From: Veillonella sp.
GTDB lineage: Bacteria > Bacillota > Negativicutes > Veillonellales > Veillonellaceae
Assembly (NCBI GenBank): GCA_022737715.1
Contig: JAIITD010000067.1
Coordinates: 1 to 8,688, forward strand
Reading direction: 5' to 3'
DNA length: 8,688 nt
Shown: in pieces, positions 1-5,973 of the stretch
How the letters are laid out: each line of letters begins with the position of its first letter
How positions within the stretch are numbered: position 1 is the stretch's first letter
Notes under the pieces: model-generated
What the model saw: only the letters and a program-made list of their open reading frames with translations
What the model was told of the DNA's origin: nothing
Databases searched by the model: none
Made by a program: the position numbers and the translations under genes

Positions 1-6
1 AATTCG

Positions 7-15
7 TGATATACT
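7..15 (+). promoter_or_regulatory. Possible extended -10 promoter ahead of the amino acid ABC genes
   Basis: The sequence TGATATACT fits the TGnTATAAT extended -10 pattern with one mismatch. Any -35 element would lie outside the window, so it cannot be checked. Transcription from here would start near position 22 and give the permease gene a leader of about 100 bases. No coding sequence that looks like the end of a binding-protein gene is visible in positions 1-60, which leaves room for a promoter here. Low confidence, since such matches are common in AT-rich DNA. Confidence 0.3.
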
Positions 16-68
16 AATAGTACTGTGGTCAGTATGTACAACTGATAATTAAAGAACGAAATGTACAC

Positions 69-97
69 TAGAGAAGAGGCCATGTGCCTCTTCTCTA
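69..97 (+). terminator. Leader hairpin before the permease (attenuator or processing hairpin)
   Basis: A perfect 12-base-pair stem (69-80 with 86-97) closes on the 5-base loop CATGT. The tail (98-107) is only loosely T-rich, so termination would be weak or partial. The hairpin ends 11 bases before the permease Shine-Dalgarno sequence. Such hairpins often separate a highly expressed binding-protein gene from its permease, or act as attenuators in a leader; the sequence does not tell which applies here. Confidence 0.55.
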
Positions 98-120
98 TTC
101 GTGTTTTGAAGGAGTATTTC

Positions 121-777
121 ATGTTAGATTATTTATTGCAGATTATCCCGACTATTGCGGATGGGCTTAAGGTCACTATTGCACTGTTCTGTGTCGTATG
201 GGTGCTATCTATACCTGGCGGTATCATATTGGCTTTACTACGATTATCTAAGCTTCCGGTAGTCGATAAAATTGTAGAAGCCTTTGTATATCTAATGCGT
301 GGTACGCCATTGATGTTACAAATTCTATTTATGTATTATGCGTTACCGATTATGACTGATGGCGCTATTCAAATGGATGATGCAACAGCGGCAGTGGTTA
401 CCTTCGTACTTAACTATGCTGCCTATCTTTGCGAAATCTTCCGCGGTGGTATTCAATCCATTCCACGTGGTCAATACGAAGGGGCAAAGGTACTTGGTTT
501 TACATATGGTCAAACGATGCGCACCATCATTTTGCCACAAATGTTTAAACGCGTCTTACCACCGCTTGCCAACGAAACGATTAACTTATTAAAAGATACA
601 TCCCTCGTATACGTATTAGCTATGAACGATATCTTGCGTATTACAAAATCTATTGTACAACGTGATTTTGATATTTCTGCGTTCCTTGTGGCCGCTATAT
701 TCTATCTAATCTTTACATTTATTTTGACGAATATCTTTAATTATTTAGAAAAACGTTTCTCTGTATATGATGAGTAA
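121..777 (+). CDS. Polar amino acid ABC transporter, permease subunit
   Basis: Inner-membrane subunit of an ABC importer of the HAAT (polar amino acid, GlnP/ArtQ/TcyL-like) type, 218 residues, the usual length. Several hydrophobic segments are visible, with the family stretch RGTPL at 60-64 and the EAA loop at about 120-140 (EGAKVLGF then ILPQ), which docks on the ATPase. I chose the ATG at 121 because AAGGAG (109-114) sits 6 bases upstream. The in-frame ATG at 61 would add 20 residues encoded through a perfect hairpin and has no ribosome binding site. The ATPase gene follows after 9 bases, so the two are one operon. The substrate-binding protein is not visible and may lie upstream of the window or elsewhere. 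The exact amino acid (glutamine, cystine, arginine or another) cannot be read from the sequence. Confidence 0.93.
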   Translation: MLDYLLQIIPTIADGLKVTIALFCVVWVLSIPGGIILALLRLSKLPVVDKIVEAFVYLMRGTPLMLQILFMYYALPIMTDGAIQMDDATAAVVTFVLNYAAYLCEIFRGGIQSIPRGQYEGAKVLGFTYGQTMRTIILPQMFKRVLPPLANETINLLKDTSLVYVLAMNDILRITKSIVQRDFDISAFLVAAIFYLIFTFILTNIFNYLEKRFSVYDE

Positions 778-786
778 GAGGTAATT

Positions 787-1545
787 ATGACTTTTGTAAA
801 TATGGAACGCATAGAGAAACACTTTAATAATAATGTGGTATTGAAAGATGTTTCCTTGCAAATGAATAAGGGCGAAATCGTATCTATTATCGGTCCGTCT
901 GGCTCCGGTAAATCTACATTTTTGCGCTGCTTAGGTCAGTTGGAAACGATTGACGGTGGTACTATTACCGTTGATGGCGTGACGTTAGCGTCTACAGGTA
1001 CCAATGGCATCGTTACTTATGCTGATAAACATACCATGCATGATTTATTACTTCGCATGGGCATGGTATTCCAATCCTTCAATTTATTCCCACATATGAC
1101 GGTTCTTGAAAATATTATGGTAGCGCCGCGCATGGTGAAAGGCATGAAAGAGGCCGATATTATGCCGATAGCAGAACGTCTACTTAATAAGGTAGGCCTT
1201 TGGGATAAACGCGATATGTATCCATCCAGACTTTCTGGTGGTCAACAACAACGTGTAGCCATTGCTCGTGCATTAGCTATGAATCCTGAAATTATGTTAT
1301 TTGATGAACCTACATCTGCCCTTGACCCAGAATTGACAGGGGAAGTATTAAAGACAATCAAACAATTAGCTGATGATCGAATGACCATGATTATTGTTAC
1401 TCATGAAATGAACTTTGCTCGTGAAGTTTCTGATCGTATCATCTTTATGGCGGATGGTATCATTCAAGAAGAAGGGGAACCGGAACAATTGTTTACCAAT
1501 CCGCAATCTCCTAGAACTAAAGCTTTTTTAGAAAATATGTTATAA
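787..1545 (+). CDS. Polar amino acid ABC transporter, ATP-binding subunit
   Basis: Cytoplasmic ATPase that powers the adjacent permease; 252 residues, close to GlnQ/ArtP/TcyN-like proteins. All ABC motifs are present: Walker A GPSGSGKST at 36-44, Q-loop glutamine 96 (VFQSFNLFPH), signature LSGGQQQ at 149-155, Walker B IMLFDEP at 169-175, D-loop SALD at 177-180 and H-loop histidine 206. The segment between Walker A and the Q-loop (about 68-88) looks slightly longer than in the shortest family members, which is within normal variation. The ribosome binding site AAGAGGT overlaps the permease stop codon, suggesting translational coupling. The stop codon itself overlaps a TATAAT that may serve the next gene. 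The substrate is not determinable from this subunit. Confidence 0.94.
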   Translation: MTFVNMERIEKHFNNNVVLKDVSLQMNKGEIVSIIGPSGSGKSTFLRCLGQLETIDGGTITVDGVTLASTGTNGIVTYADKHTMHDLLLRMGMVFQSFNLFPHMTVLENIMVAPRMVKGMKEADIMPIAERLLNKVGLWDKRDMYPSRLSGGQQQRVAIARALAMNPEIMLFDEPTSALDPELTGEVLKTIKQLADDRMTMIIVTHEMNFAREVSDRIIFMADGIIQEEGEPEQLFTNPQSPRTKAFLENML

Positions 1546-1546
1546 T
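1538..1546 (+). promoter_or_regulatory. Possible extended -10 promoter for the secreted protein gene
   Basis: TGTTATAAT is a perfect TGnTATAAT extended -10 element that overlaps the last codon and stop of the ATPase gene. No good -35 hexamer lies 16-18 bases upstream, as is tolerated by extended -10 promoters. Transcription would start near 1553, at the base of the hairpin at 1550-1575, and give the next gene its own message. Confidence 0.45.
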
Positions 1547-1549
1547 CCT

Positions 1550-1575
1550 TACCACCTATGTAATCATAGGTGGTA
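1550..1575 (+). other. Perfect intergenic hairpin without a U-tract
   Basis: An 11-base-pair perfect stem (1550-1560 with 1565-1575) closes on the tetraloop TAAT. The bases after it (CCTTCACAT) are not T-rich, so it does not look like an intrinsic terminator. It could protect the 3' end of the ABC message after processing, or stabilise the 5' end of a message starting at the promoter just before it. Confidence 0.7.
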
Positions 1576-1600
1576 CCTTCACATATATGAAAGGAATTTT

Positions 1601-2866
1601 ATGAAACTACCTATCGCATTAGCATTAGCTGGTTTGTCTATTGTGTCTGGCGTTGCGTATGGTGCATCTCCTGATCATGCTACACCAAAGGCTATTGAAG
1701 CTTCTCAACAAGATGCTATTTCTGTGTTGCCAGAGCAATATAAATCGTATGCTACAAAGATGAATACGGTTGTAAAGGATACGAAAAATGGTTATACTTT
1801 CACCATTCCTTGGCGTGTAAATGATGGTGTTATGATCGATATGGATGTACGCAGTGAAAGTGAACATATACAGGGCTATTCCTTTAATTTATCTGGCCCA
1901 AATCAAGATGATGCATATACTGTGTCATTTACAAAGAGAAATAATACACCGCAAGGTAATGTATCGCAAAAGGTGTGGAATACAACGTGGTACGATGTTC
2001 CAATCAAGGGTATGACGGATGAAGAATACCTTCGTATTTGGCGACAACATAGTAATGTATTTGATACTAACGATATAGTGGGCGGATTCTTCCCTAAAAA
2101 GGGGGCACAAGCAGCACGCTGGAGCCGCACGACACCAAAGTCCTATGCAGAAATGACATCTACGGAACAGGTTCACTCTATTTTTGAAGTTGAATTCATT
2201 ATGGAAAAGGATCCAACGCATCGCTATAATCTCGTAAGTACATATCCACCTATTCAGGCTAAATTTATGGAACAAGGACTTATGGAAACGACAGTTCCTT
2301 CGTTTTCCTTGCTAGATACAAAGAAGAGTAGCTCTACATTAAATAATGTTAAGAAACTATTGTCAGGTTCCAGTGATATCAATGTTGCAGAAGGTTTGAA
2401 ATTCGTTAGTCCTAAAGGGTTTACACGCATTAATGACCCTAAAAAGATTACTTTCACAAAGGATAAGATTCGTCTTGACGTAGAAAGTTTTTCCGTTCCT
2501 GTACAAGCGGTGAGCAGTGCTATGCCTACGATGATGGGCAAGCAGATGCTAGGCGACCAATACGTAAAATCTTTGGTGGATGTAAATAAGGCAACCATTG
2601 AACGATATGAAACGCATATTATTGATGGCGCTGTTATGTTTTATGTAGCTGGGACAATGAAGAATCCAGAAGCAGCAGATACGGATACAGCTGAAACTGT
2701 TGCATTTAGTGGTACTATTATTCTCGGCAATAATGGCAATGTCGGTGTAGCTCGCATGATAGCGCCAATTGGTACTGTATTGACCACACCTGAACTAATC
2801 GATATTTTAGATGGATTTAAGTTATCGAATTCCTTAAATATCAACAATTCGTCTCAAGTTCTTTAA
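1601..2866 (+). CDS. Secreted protein of unknown function, cysteine-free
   Basis: I do not recognise this 421-residue protein. It starts with a Sec signal peptide: lysine at 2, a hydrophobic core at about 4-18 and a plausible signal peptidase I site near AYG-A (19-22). There is no lipobox cysteine, and in fact no cysteine in the whole protein. No transmembrane segment follows, and no cell-wall sorting motif is visible, so the mature protein is probably periplasmic or released. The rest alternates polar and beta-like stretches. It seems to have an N-terminal part (about 60-235, rich in aromatic residues) and a C-terminal part (about 260-410), joined by a serine- and lysine-rich linker (about 238-260). 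AAAGGA at 1590-1595 supports the ATG at 1601. It follows the amino acid ABC operon on the same strand, but its own promoter may drive it, so a shared role is only a possibility. Confidence 0.85.
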   Translation: MKLPIALALAGLSIVSGVAYGASPDHATPKAIEASQQDAISVLPEQYKSYATKMNTVVKDTKNGYTFTIPWRVNDGVMIDMDVRSESEHIQGYSFNLSGPNQDDAYTVSFTKRNNTPQGNVSQKVWNTTWYDVPIKGMTDEEYLRIWRQHSNVFDTNDIVGGFFPKKGAQAARWSRTTPKSYAEMTSTEQVHSIFEVEFIMEKDPTHRYNLVSTYPPIQAKFMEQGLMETTVPSFSLLDTKKSSSTLNNVKKLLSGSSDINVAEGLKFVSPKGFTRINDPKKITFTKDKIRLDVESFSVPVQAVSSAMPTMMGKQMLGDQYVKSLVDVNKATIERYETHIIDGAVMFYVAGTMKNPEAADTDTAETVAFSGTIILGNNGNVGVARMIAPIGTVLTTPELIDILDGFKLSNSLNINNSSQVL

Positions 2867-2880
2867 TCTGTAAAAAAATG

Positions 2881-2889
2881 TGCTATAAT
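2881..2889 (+). promoter_or_regulatory. Extended -10 promoter of the universal stress protein gene
   Basis: TGCTATAAT is a perfect extended -10 element 15 bases after the stop of the preceding gene. A weak -35 candidate, TTTAAT (2862-2867), lies 16 bases upstream of the TATAAT and overlaps that stop codon. Transcription would start near 2896 and give a leader of about 110 bases before the stress protein gene. A second AT-rich candidate (TATAAA, 2943-2948) has no convincing -35 partner. Confidence 0.55.
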
Positions 2890-2895
2890 GTATAT

Positions 2896-2923
2896 AAATC
2901 CTAATCGAAAAAAGAGGATTTTT
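2896..2923 (+). terminator. Weak terminator-like hairpin after the secreted protein gene
   Basis: The arms AAATCCT (2896-2902) and AGGATTT (2915-2921) form a 7-base-pair stem around a 12-base A-rich loop, ending in a short T run (2919-2923). It is the only terminator candidate for the gene ending at 2866. It is weaker than the other terminators in this window. It also lies just at the likely start of the stress-protein transcript, so it may be a 5' leader structure instead. Confidence 0.35.
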
Positions 2924-2927
2924 CCTA

Positions 2928-2987
2928 ATTCGTCTAGAATATTATAAATAGACTAAACGATTTTTAATCATATCCCTTCATGGGGAT
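2928..2987 (+). other. Structured leader of the universal stress protein gene
   Basis: Two further inverted repeats lie between the promoter and the ribosome binding site: GTCTA (2932-2936) with TAGAC (2949-2953), whose flanks can pair further with a bulge, and ATCCC (2972-2976) with GGGAT (2983-2987). The second ends 7 bases before the Shine-Dalgarno AGGAGG (2995-3000). I do not recognise a known riboswitch class here. Confidence 0.35.
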
Positions 2988-3007
2988 TAGAAATAGGAGG
3001 GGTTAAT

Positions 3008-3454
3008 ATGGTTACCTACAAAACTATTGTCGTACCTACTGATGGTTCTGAAAATGCTAAACGTGCACTAGAACATGCACTTGCAGTAGCAGATCGTAAC
3101 AAAGCAGAATTGATTGTTGTTCATGTAGCAAATATTGTATCTGCTATTTCCAACTTTGATCAAACACCAATTTCTGGTGGTTATGTGTCTGAACAAATTG
3201 CAGAAGACATGGAAGAAACAGGCAAAGAAATCTTGAACGATGTAGTGAAAGAAATTCCTGCAGGCGTTAAAGTTAAATCTGTATTTGAAGTTGGTTCCCC
3301 AGGTCCAGCATTGTTAGCAGTTGCTAAAAAATACAATGCTGATCTTATCGTAATGGGTAGCCGTGGTCTTGGACCTTTGAAAGGCTTATTCATGGGTAGT
3401 GTAAGTAGCTATGTAACAAGCCATTCCTCTTGCCCGGTATTGGTTGTTAAATAA
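3008..3454 (+). CDS. Universal stress protein, single UspA domain, ATP-binding type
   Basis: A 148-residue cytoplasmic protein with one UspA domain, the family's usual size. The first strand and loop carry TIVVPTDGSENA (6-17), with the conserved aspartate at 12. The C-terminal part has the nucleotide-binding pattern G-x2-G-x9-G-S: G117, G120, then G130-S131, ending in the typical last strand CPVLVVK. This places it with the ATP-binding (MJ0577-like) members rather than the UspA type that lacks the motif. The start is fixed by AGGAGG at 2995-3000. It is a single-gene unit with a long structured leader upstream and a clear terminator downstream. USPs help cells survive starvation or other stress, but the specific role cannot be inferred. 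Confidence 0.93.
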   Translation: MVTYKTIVVPTDGSENAKRALEHALAVADRNKAELIVVHVANIVSAISNFDQTPISGGYVSEQIAEDMEETGKEILNDVVKEIPAGVKVKSVFEVGSPGPALLAVAKKYNADLIVMGSRGLGPLKGLFMGSVSSYVTSHSSCPVLVVK

Positions 3455-3467
3455 TATCATACAATTT

Positions 3468-3501
3468 AAAGGCTTTGTCATTGTGTACAAAGCCTTTTTT
3501 T
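3468..3501 (+). terminator. Intrinsic terminator of the universal stress protein gene
   Basis: An 11-base-pair perfect stem (3468-3478 with 3487-3497) closes on an 8-base loop and runs into a T-tract that ends at 3501. It lies 14 bases after the stop codon. Confidence 0.9.
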
Positions 3502-3510
3502 GTATATAAT
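3481..3510 (+). promoter_or_regulatory. Possible arsR promoter nested in the upstream terminator
   Basis: TTGTGT (3481-3486) and TATAAT (3505-3510) are 18 bases apart and resemble a sigma-70 promoter. The -35 half sits in the loop of the preceding terminator. Transcription would start near 3517, leaving a leader of about 65 bases. A second TATAAT (3563-3568) is too close to the gene: its start point would fall inside the ribosome binding site. Confidence 0.4.
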
Positions 3511-3552
3511 AGATATCATAGAGATAGTATTTTGATTTAAATAGCTAGATTA

Positions 3553-3568
3553 TTAGTATTAGTATAAT
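3553..3568 (+). promoter_or_regulatory. Candidate arsR operator region (tandem TTAGTA repeat)
   Basis: TTAGTA occurs twice in tandem (3553-3558 and 3559-3564), running into a TATAAT directly before the ribosome binding site. The wider stretch has ATTAT and ATAAT ends that are inverted to each other. ArsR-family repressors usually bind AT-rich imperfect inverted repeats near their own promoter, so this is the most likely autoregulatory site. It is a suggestion, not a match to a known operator. Confidence 0.25.
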
Positions 3569-3581
3569 AGAAAGGATCCCT

Positions 3582-3872
3582 ATGAACGACGGGAACGAAG
3601 CATTGTTAAAGTTAGCAGAATTGTTTAAAATTCTTGGTGATCCAACACGCCTAAAAATTGTTGAATTGCTGCTAGAAAATGAGATGTGTGTCAATCATAT
3701 TGCAGAAACAATGGGCATGGGGCAATCTGCTATTTCGCACCAATTGCGTGTATTGCGTCAAGCACGTCTTGTGACCTATCGCAAGGAAGGGAAAACTGCA
3801 TATTATTCCTTGAATGATGATCATGTAGAAGGTCTTGTTCGTATGGGCATGGATCATGTGGCGCATCAATAA
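3582..3872 (+). CDS. ArsR/SmtB-family metal-type transcriptional repressor, CzrA-like
   Basis: A 96-residue DNA-binding protein with one winged helix-turn-helix: helices from about 5-31, recognition region GMGQSAISHQLRVLRQARLV at 45-64, and the wing YRKEGKTAYYSL at 66-77. ArsR-family members are dimeric repressors released by metal or other signals. The last helix carries D79, H81, H92 and H95, the same D-x-H-x10-H-x2-H spacing as the alpha-5 zinc/cobalt site of CzrA and SmtB. Only one cysteine (C36) is present, in EMCVNH where cadmium/lead sensors have ELCVC, so an alpha-3 thiolate site is unlikely. I therefore infer zinc or cobalt sensing. AAAGGA (3571-3576) sets the start. No metal exporter gene is beside it; the neighbours are a stress protein and a convergent AEC carrier. 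Targets may be itself or genes elsewhere. Confidence 0.9.
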   Translation: MNDGNEALLKLAELFKILGDPTRLKIVELLLENEMCVNHIAETMGMGQSAISHQLRVLRQARLVTYRKEGKTAYYSLNDDHVEGLVRMGMDHVAHQ

Positions 3873-3907
3873 TAGGATTTGTTATTGTTATCGTATATAT
3901 GACATAT

Positions 3908-3936
3908 AAAAAAGGAGCCGACGGGCTCCTTTTTTT
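3908..3936. terminator. Bidirectional terminator between arsR and the AEC gene
   Basis: A 12-base-pair stem (3908-3919 with 3924-3935) with loop GACG has an A run on its left arm and a T run on its right arm. It can therefore end transcription from both sides, serving the arsR gene (stop at 3872) and the convergent AEC carrier gene (stop at 3947). Confidence 0.92.
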
Positions 3937-3946
3937 GTATATATAG

Positions 3947-4936
3947 TTAATATAATGGAAATAAATAATAAGCGAATGTAATAAATAGTGGCATAGTTAC
4001 TGCTGATAGTATGGTTGTACCCATTACGATTTGTGTAGCGTATTCTGGATTGTTTTTCATTTCAATAGCGATGAGGGCCATATTGATGGCTGTTGGTACG
4101 CTATAGGTAATGACAATCGTTTGAGCTGCAATCGGATGCATAGGACCATAGAATATTATAAAGAGTATAGTAATGACTGCAGCAATGAGAGGGCTTACGA
4201 CGAGGCGTAAGGATGTAGCAAGCATAACATCCGCCTTAAAAAAGTTTAATGGCGTTCTGTTAATCTGTACCCCTAAAGCGATCATAGCAACGCCTACAAA
4301 GGCATTGGCAAAGATTTTAAGAGGGGCAAAGAAGAATAGACCGTGTAAATCAAATGGTAAGAGCTGGCAAAGTAATGCAAGCGGTATAGCATATACCATA
4401 GGCATATGGAAGACTACGCTTAACGCATCCTTTGTGCTCAATCGCCCAGCGCCGGCTTGGTAGAAGCCATAGGTATTGCTCGTAATGGTCTGTATAATCA
4501 TAATAGATACGACGCTGACAAGACCTAAATCAGCATAGGGTGTTACGCCATCGATGACGTAAGGCACATTAGTAAATACAAAGATGGCAAGGGCGATGCC
4601 CATATTGCCTACATTGTTAAACATAACGCAGTTCTTTAATGTGGCGATTTTTGCTACATCATAACCTTGTATTTTGCCGACTACACCTGAAAGTATAGAG
4701 TTCAGTATGAGTACAACTAGTGCACAAAATACAATTTCTAACGTACCAGATGTAAATTTAGCTTCATACATGGCCCTAAATACAAAGGTAGGCAATAATA
4801 TGTAGAAGTTAAGCTTGCTTAGTGTATATAAGTCAAGTTTGAATTTTTTATCTAATACAAATCCAACACCTATAAGCATAAATATAGGAATCATGGAATT
4901 CATGAAGATATGGCCTATTAATGTTAATAAGTTCAT
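3947..4936 (-). CDS. AEC-family transporter (auxin efflux carrier / malonate-type permease)
   Basis: An inner-membrane carrier of 329 residues with about ten hydrophobic segments in two halves, as usual for the AEC family. Family hallmarks include the first-segment stretch IPIFMLIGVGFVLDK (16-30), LNFYILLPTFVF (42-53), the NVGNMG motif (108-113), MIALGVQI (218-225) and SVPTAIN (279-285). Bacterial members are linked to export or exchange of organic acids such as malonate, malate or lactate, but the substrate cannot be told here. I place the start at 4936, where an AGGTGA ribosome site lies 4 bases upstream; the longer frame to 5014 adds 26 residues with no ribosome site and a polar, unlikely N-terminus. 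It is divergent from modA across about 210 bases and convergent with arsR. Confidence 0.88.
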   Translation of the reverse strand: MNLLTLIGHIFMNSMIPIFMLIGVGFVLDKKFKLDLYTLSKLNFYILLPTFVFRAMYEAKFTSGTLEIVFCALVVLILNSILSGVVGKIQGYDVAKIATLKNCVMFNNVGNMGIALAIFVFTNVPYVIDGVTPYADLGLVSVVSIMIIQTITSNTYGFYQAGAGRLSTKDALSVVFHMPMVYAIPLALLCQLLPFDLHGLFFFAPLKIFANAFVGVAMIALGVQINRTPLNFFKADVMLATSLRLVVSPLIAAVITILFIIFYGPMHPIAAQTIVITYSVPTAINMALIAIEMKNNPEYATQIVMGTTILSAVTMPLFITFAYYLFPLY

Positions 4937-5147
4937 GGTCTCACCTAGAGTTCTATAAGATGTATAATTGTGATTAGAATCATGGTATATTGGGAATATA
5001 AGAAATATAATCAATTATATATTTCATACATTTCATATATAGCTATTACCTGATTTCTCTATAATAGTATCATACCATAGGATGTAGAGTTTAGGTTTAT
5101 ATTTTTAGGTATTTATATGTATTTATCCTGCATGGATAGGAGGTAGT
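4937..5147. promoter_or_regulatory. Divergent regulatory region between the AEC gene and modA
   Basis: A very AT-rich 211-base region that must hold promoters in both directions. For modA, a perfect TATAAT lies at 5060-5065 but lacks a good -35. For the AEC gene, TTGATT on the minus strand (5014-5009) with a weak -10 about 18-19 bases on is the best candidate. Between them are tandem ATTTCATA repeats (5021-5028 and 5030-5037) flanked by TATATA runs (5016-5021, 5036-5041), loosely recalling the TATATA half-sites of ModE boxes. In the modA leader, TTTAGGT occurs twice (5090-5096, 5104-5110) and GTATTTAT twice (5109-5116, 5119-5126), the latter 10 bases apart. No ModE-type regulator gene is in the window. 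Confidence 0.5.
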
Positions 5148-5936
5148 ATGAGAAAAATTCTTTTAGTATTAATGAGTATTTGTATGCTTGCCTTTGTAGT
5201 AGGCTGTGGCAATGATGCAAGTAAAACTGTGGATAGCGCAAAGCCAAGCACATCTGAAAAGATTACAATCCAAGCTGCTGCTAGTCTTAAGGGAGCGCTT
5301 ACAGAATTAGCAGATGCATATAAGAAAGATCATAACTTAGCAGATGATCAAATCACGATTAACTTTGCTGGATCCGGCACATTGCGTCAACAAATTGAAC
5401 AAGGTGCACCTGCAAGCTTATTCATCTCTGCAGACGAAAAAAATATGAAGATGTTGCAAGATAAAGACCTTGTAACAGATGTTAAACCATTTGTGACCAA
5501 TGAATTAGTTCTTGTAGTTCCAAAAGGCCAACCTAAAATTGAATTAAATCAAATTGCTTCTGTTAAACGTATCGTTTTAGGTAATCCTGATACAGTGCCC
5601 GCTGGTAACTATGGTAAACAAGTATTAAGAAAATTAGGTGTATGGGACCAAGTAGAACCTAATGTAGTGTATGCTAAGGACGTTAAAGCTGTAACGGCTT
5701 CTATTAGTCAAGCTGCTGGTGATGCGGGCTTTATCTATAAGACGGATGCTATCGCAGCTGGTGATGCAGTTGAAATTGCTGCAGTTACTCCTGCAGATTC
5801 TCATGATCCAGTCATCTATCCTATCGGTATTATTAAGAAATATGATAATGCTTTGGCTCAAGATTTCTATAAATACGTAATGAGCCCAGAGGGCCAAAAA
5901 GTCTTAGAGAAATATGGTTTCTCCACCTCTAAATAA
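5148..5936 (+). CDS. modA: Molybdate ABC transporter, substrate-binding lipoprotein
   Basis: Extracytoplasmic protein that captures molybdate (or tungstate) and delivers it to ModB. It has 262 residues. The N-terminus is a lipoprotein signal: RK, a hydrophobic core, and VVGC with C20 as the likely lipidated residue, followed by a polar linker to about 37. The mature domain shows ModA hallmarks: AAASL (43-47) and AGSGTL (74-79), whose serines contact the oxyanion; NPDTVPAGNYG (146-156); and DAGFIYKTDA (192-201) with Y197 matching the family's ligand tyrosine. These fit classical ModA rather than WtpA or TupA, though tungstate also binds ModA. AGGAGG (5138-5143) fixes the start, and a small stem (5124-5138) touches it. 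A strong terminator lies between this gene and modB. Confidence 0.95.
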   Translation: MRKILLVLMSICMLAFVVGCGNDASKTVDSAKPSTSEKITIQAAASLKGALTELADAYKKDHNLADDQITINFAGSGTLRQQIEQGAPASLFISADEKNMKMLQDKDLVTDVKPFVTNELVLVVPKGQPKIELNQIASVKRIVLGNPDTVPAGNYGKQVLRKLGVWDQVEPNVVYAKDVKAVTASISQAAGDAGFIYKTDAIAAGDAVEIAAVTPADSHDPVIYPIGIIKKYDNALAQDFYKYVMSPEGQKVLEKYGFSTSK

Positions 5937-5942
5937 GAGTCT

Positions 5943-5970
5943 AACGCTAGCCTTCAGGGCTAGCGTTTTC
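5943..5970 (+). terminator. Intrinsic terminator between modA and modB
   Basis: A perfect 10-base-pair GC-containing stem (5943-5952 with 5958-5967), loop TTCAG, followed by TTTTC overlapping the stem end. The T run is short, so some readthrough into modBC is likely. It would make modA transcripts more abundant than modBC transcripts, matching the need for excess binding protein. Confidence 0.8.
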
Positions 5971-5973
5971 TTA

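Noticed and set aside
1..60. End of an upstream binding-protein gene
   Set aside because: The only frame open through most of this stretch ends at 52 and encodes residues unlike a binding-protein C-terminus.
61..120. N-terminal extension of the permease from the ATG at 61
   Set aside because: It has no ribosome binding site, encodes polar residues through a perfect hairpin, and a strong AAGGAG lies right before the ATG at 121.
1550..1575. Intrinsic terminator after the amino acid ABC ATPase
   Set aside because: The stem is perfect but no T-tract follows, so I list it as a hairpin only.
1925..2275. Open frame of 116 codons on the minus strand
   Set aside because: It lies wholly within the secreted protein gene, has a cysteine-rich, unnatural composition and no ribosome site; it is a shadow frame.
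2254..2598. Open frame of 114 codons on the minus strand
   Set aside because: Also antisense to the secreted protein gene, with no ribosome site or recognisable domain; a shadow frame.
3563..3568. TATAAT as the arsR promoter -10
   Set aside because: Transcription would begin inside the ribosome binding site, and there is no -35 at suitable spacing.
4937..5014. N-terminal extension of the AEC carrier
   Set aside because: The added 26 residues have no ribosome site, and family members normally start near the hydrophobic segment that follows the ATG at 4936.
5066..5147. Molybdenum cofactor riboswitch upstream of modA
   Set aside because: The leader of about 80 bases is too short and lacks the long stems of that aptamer.
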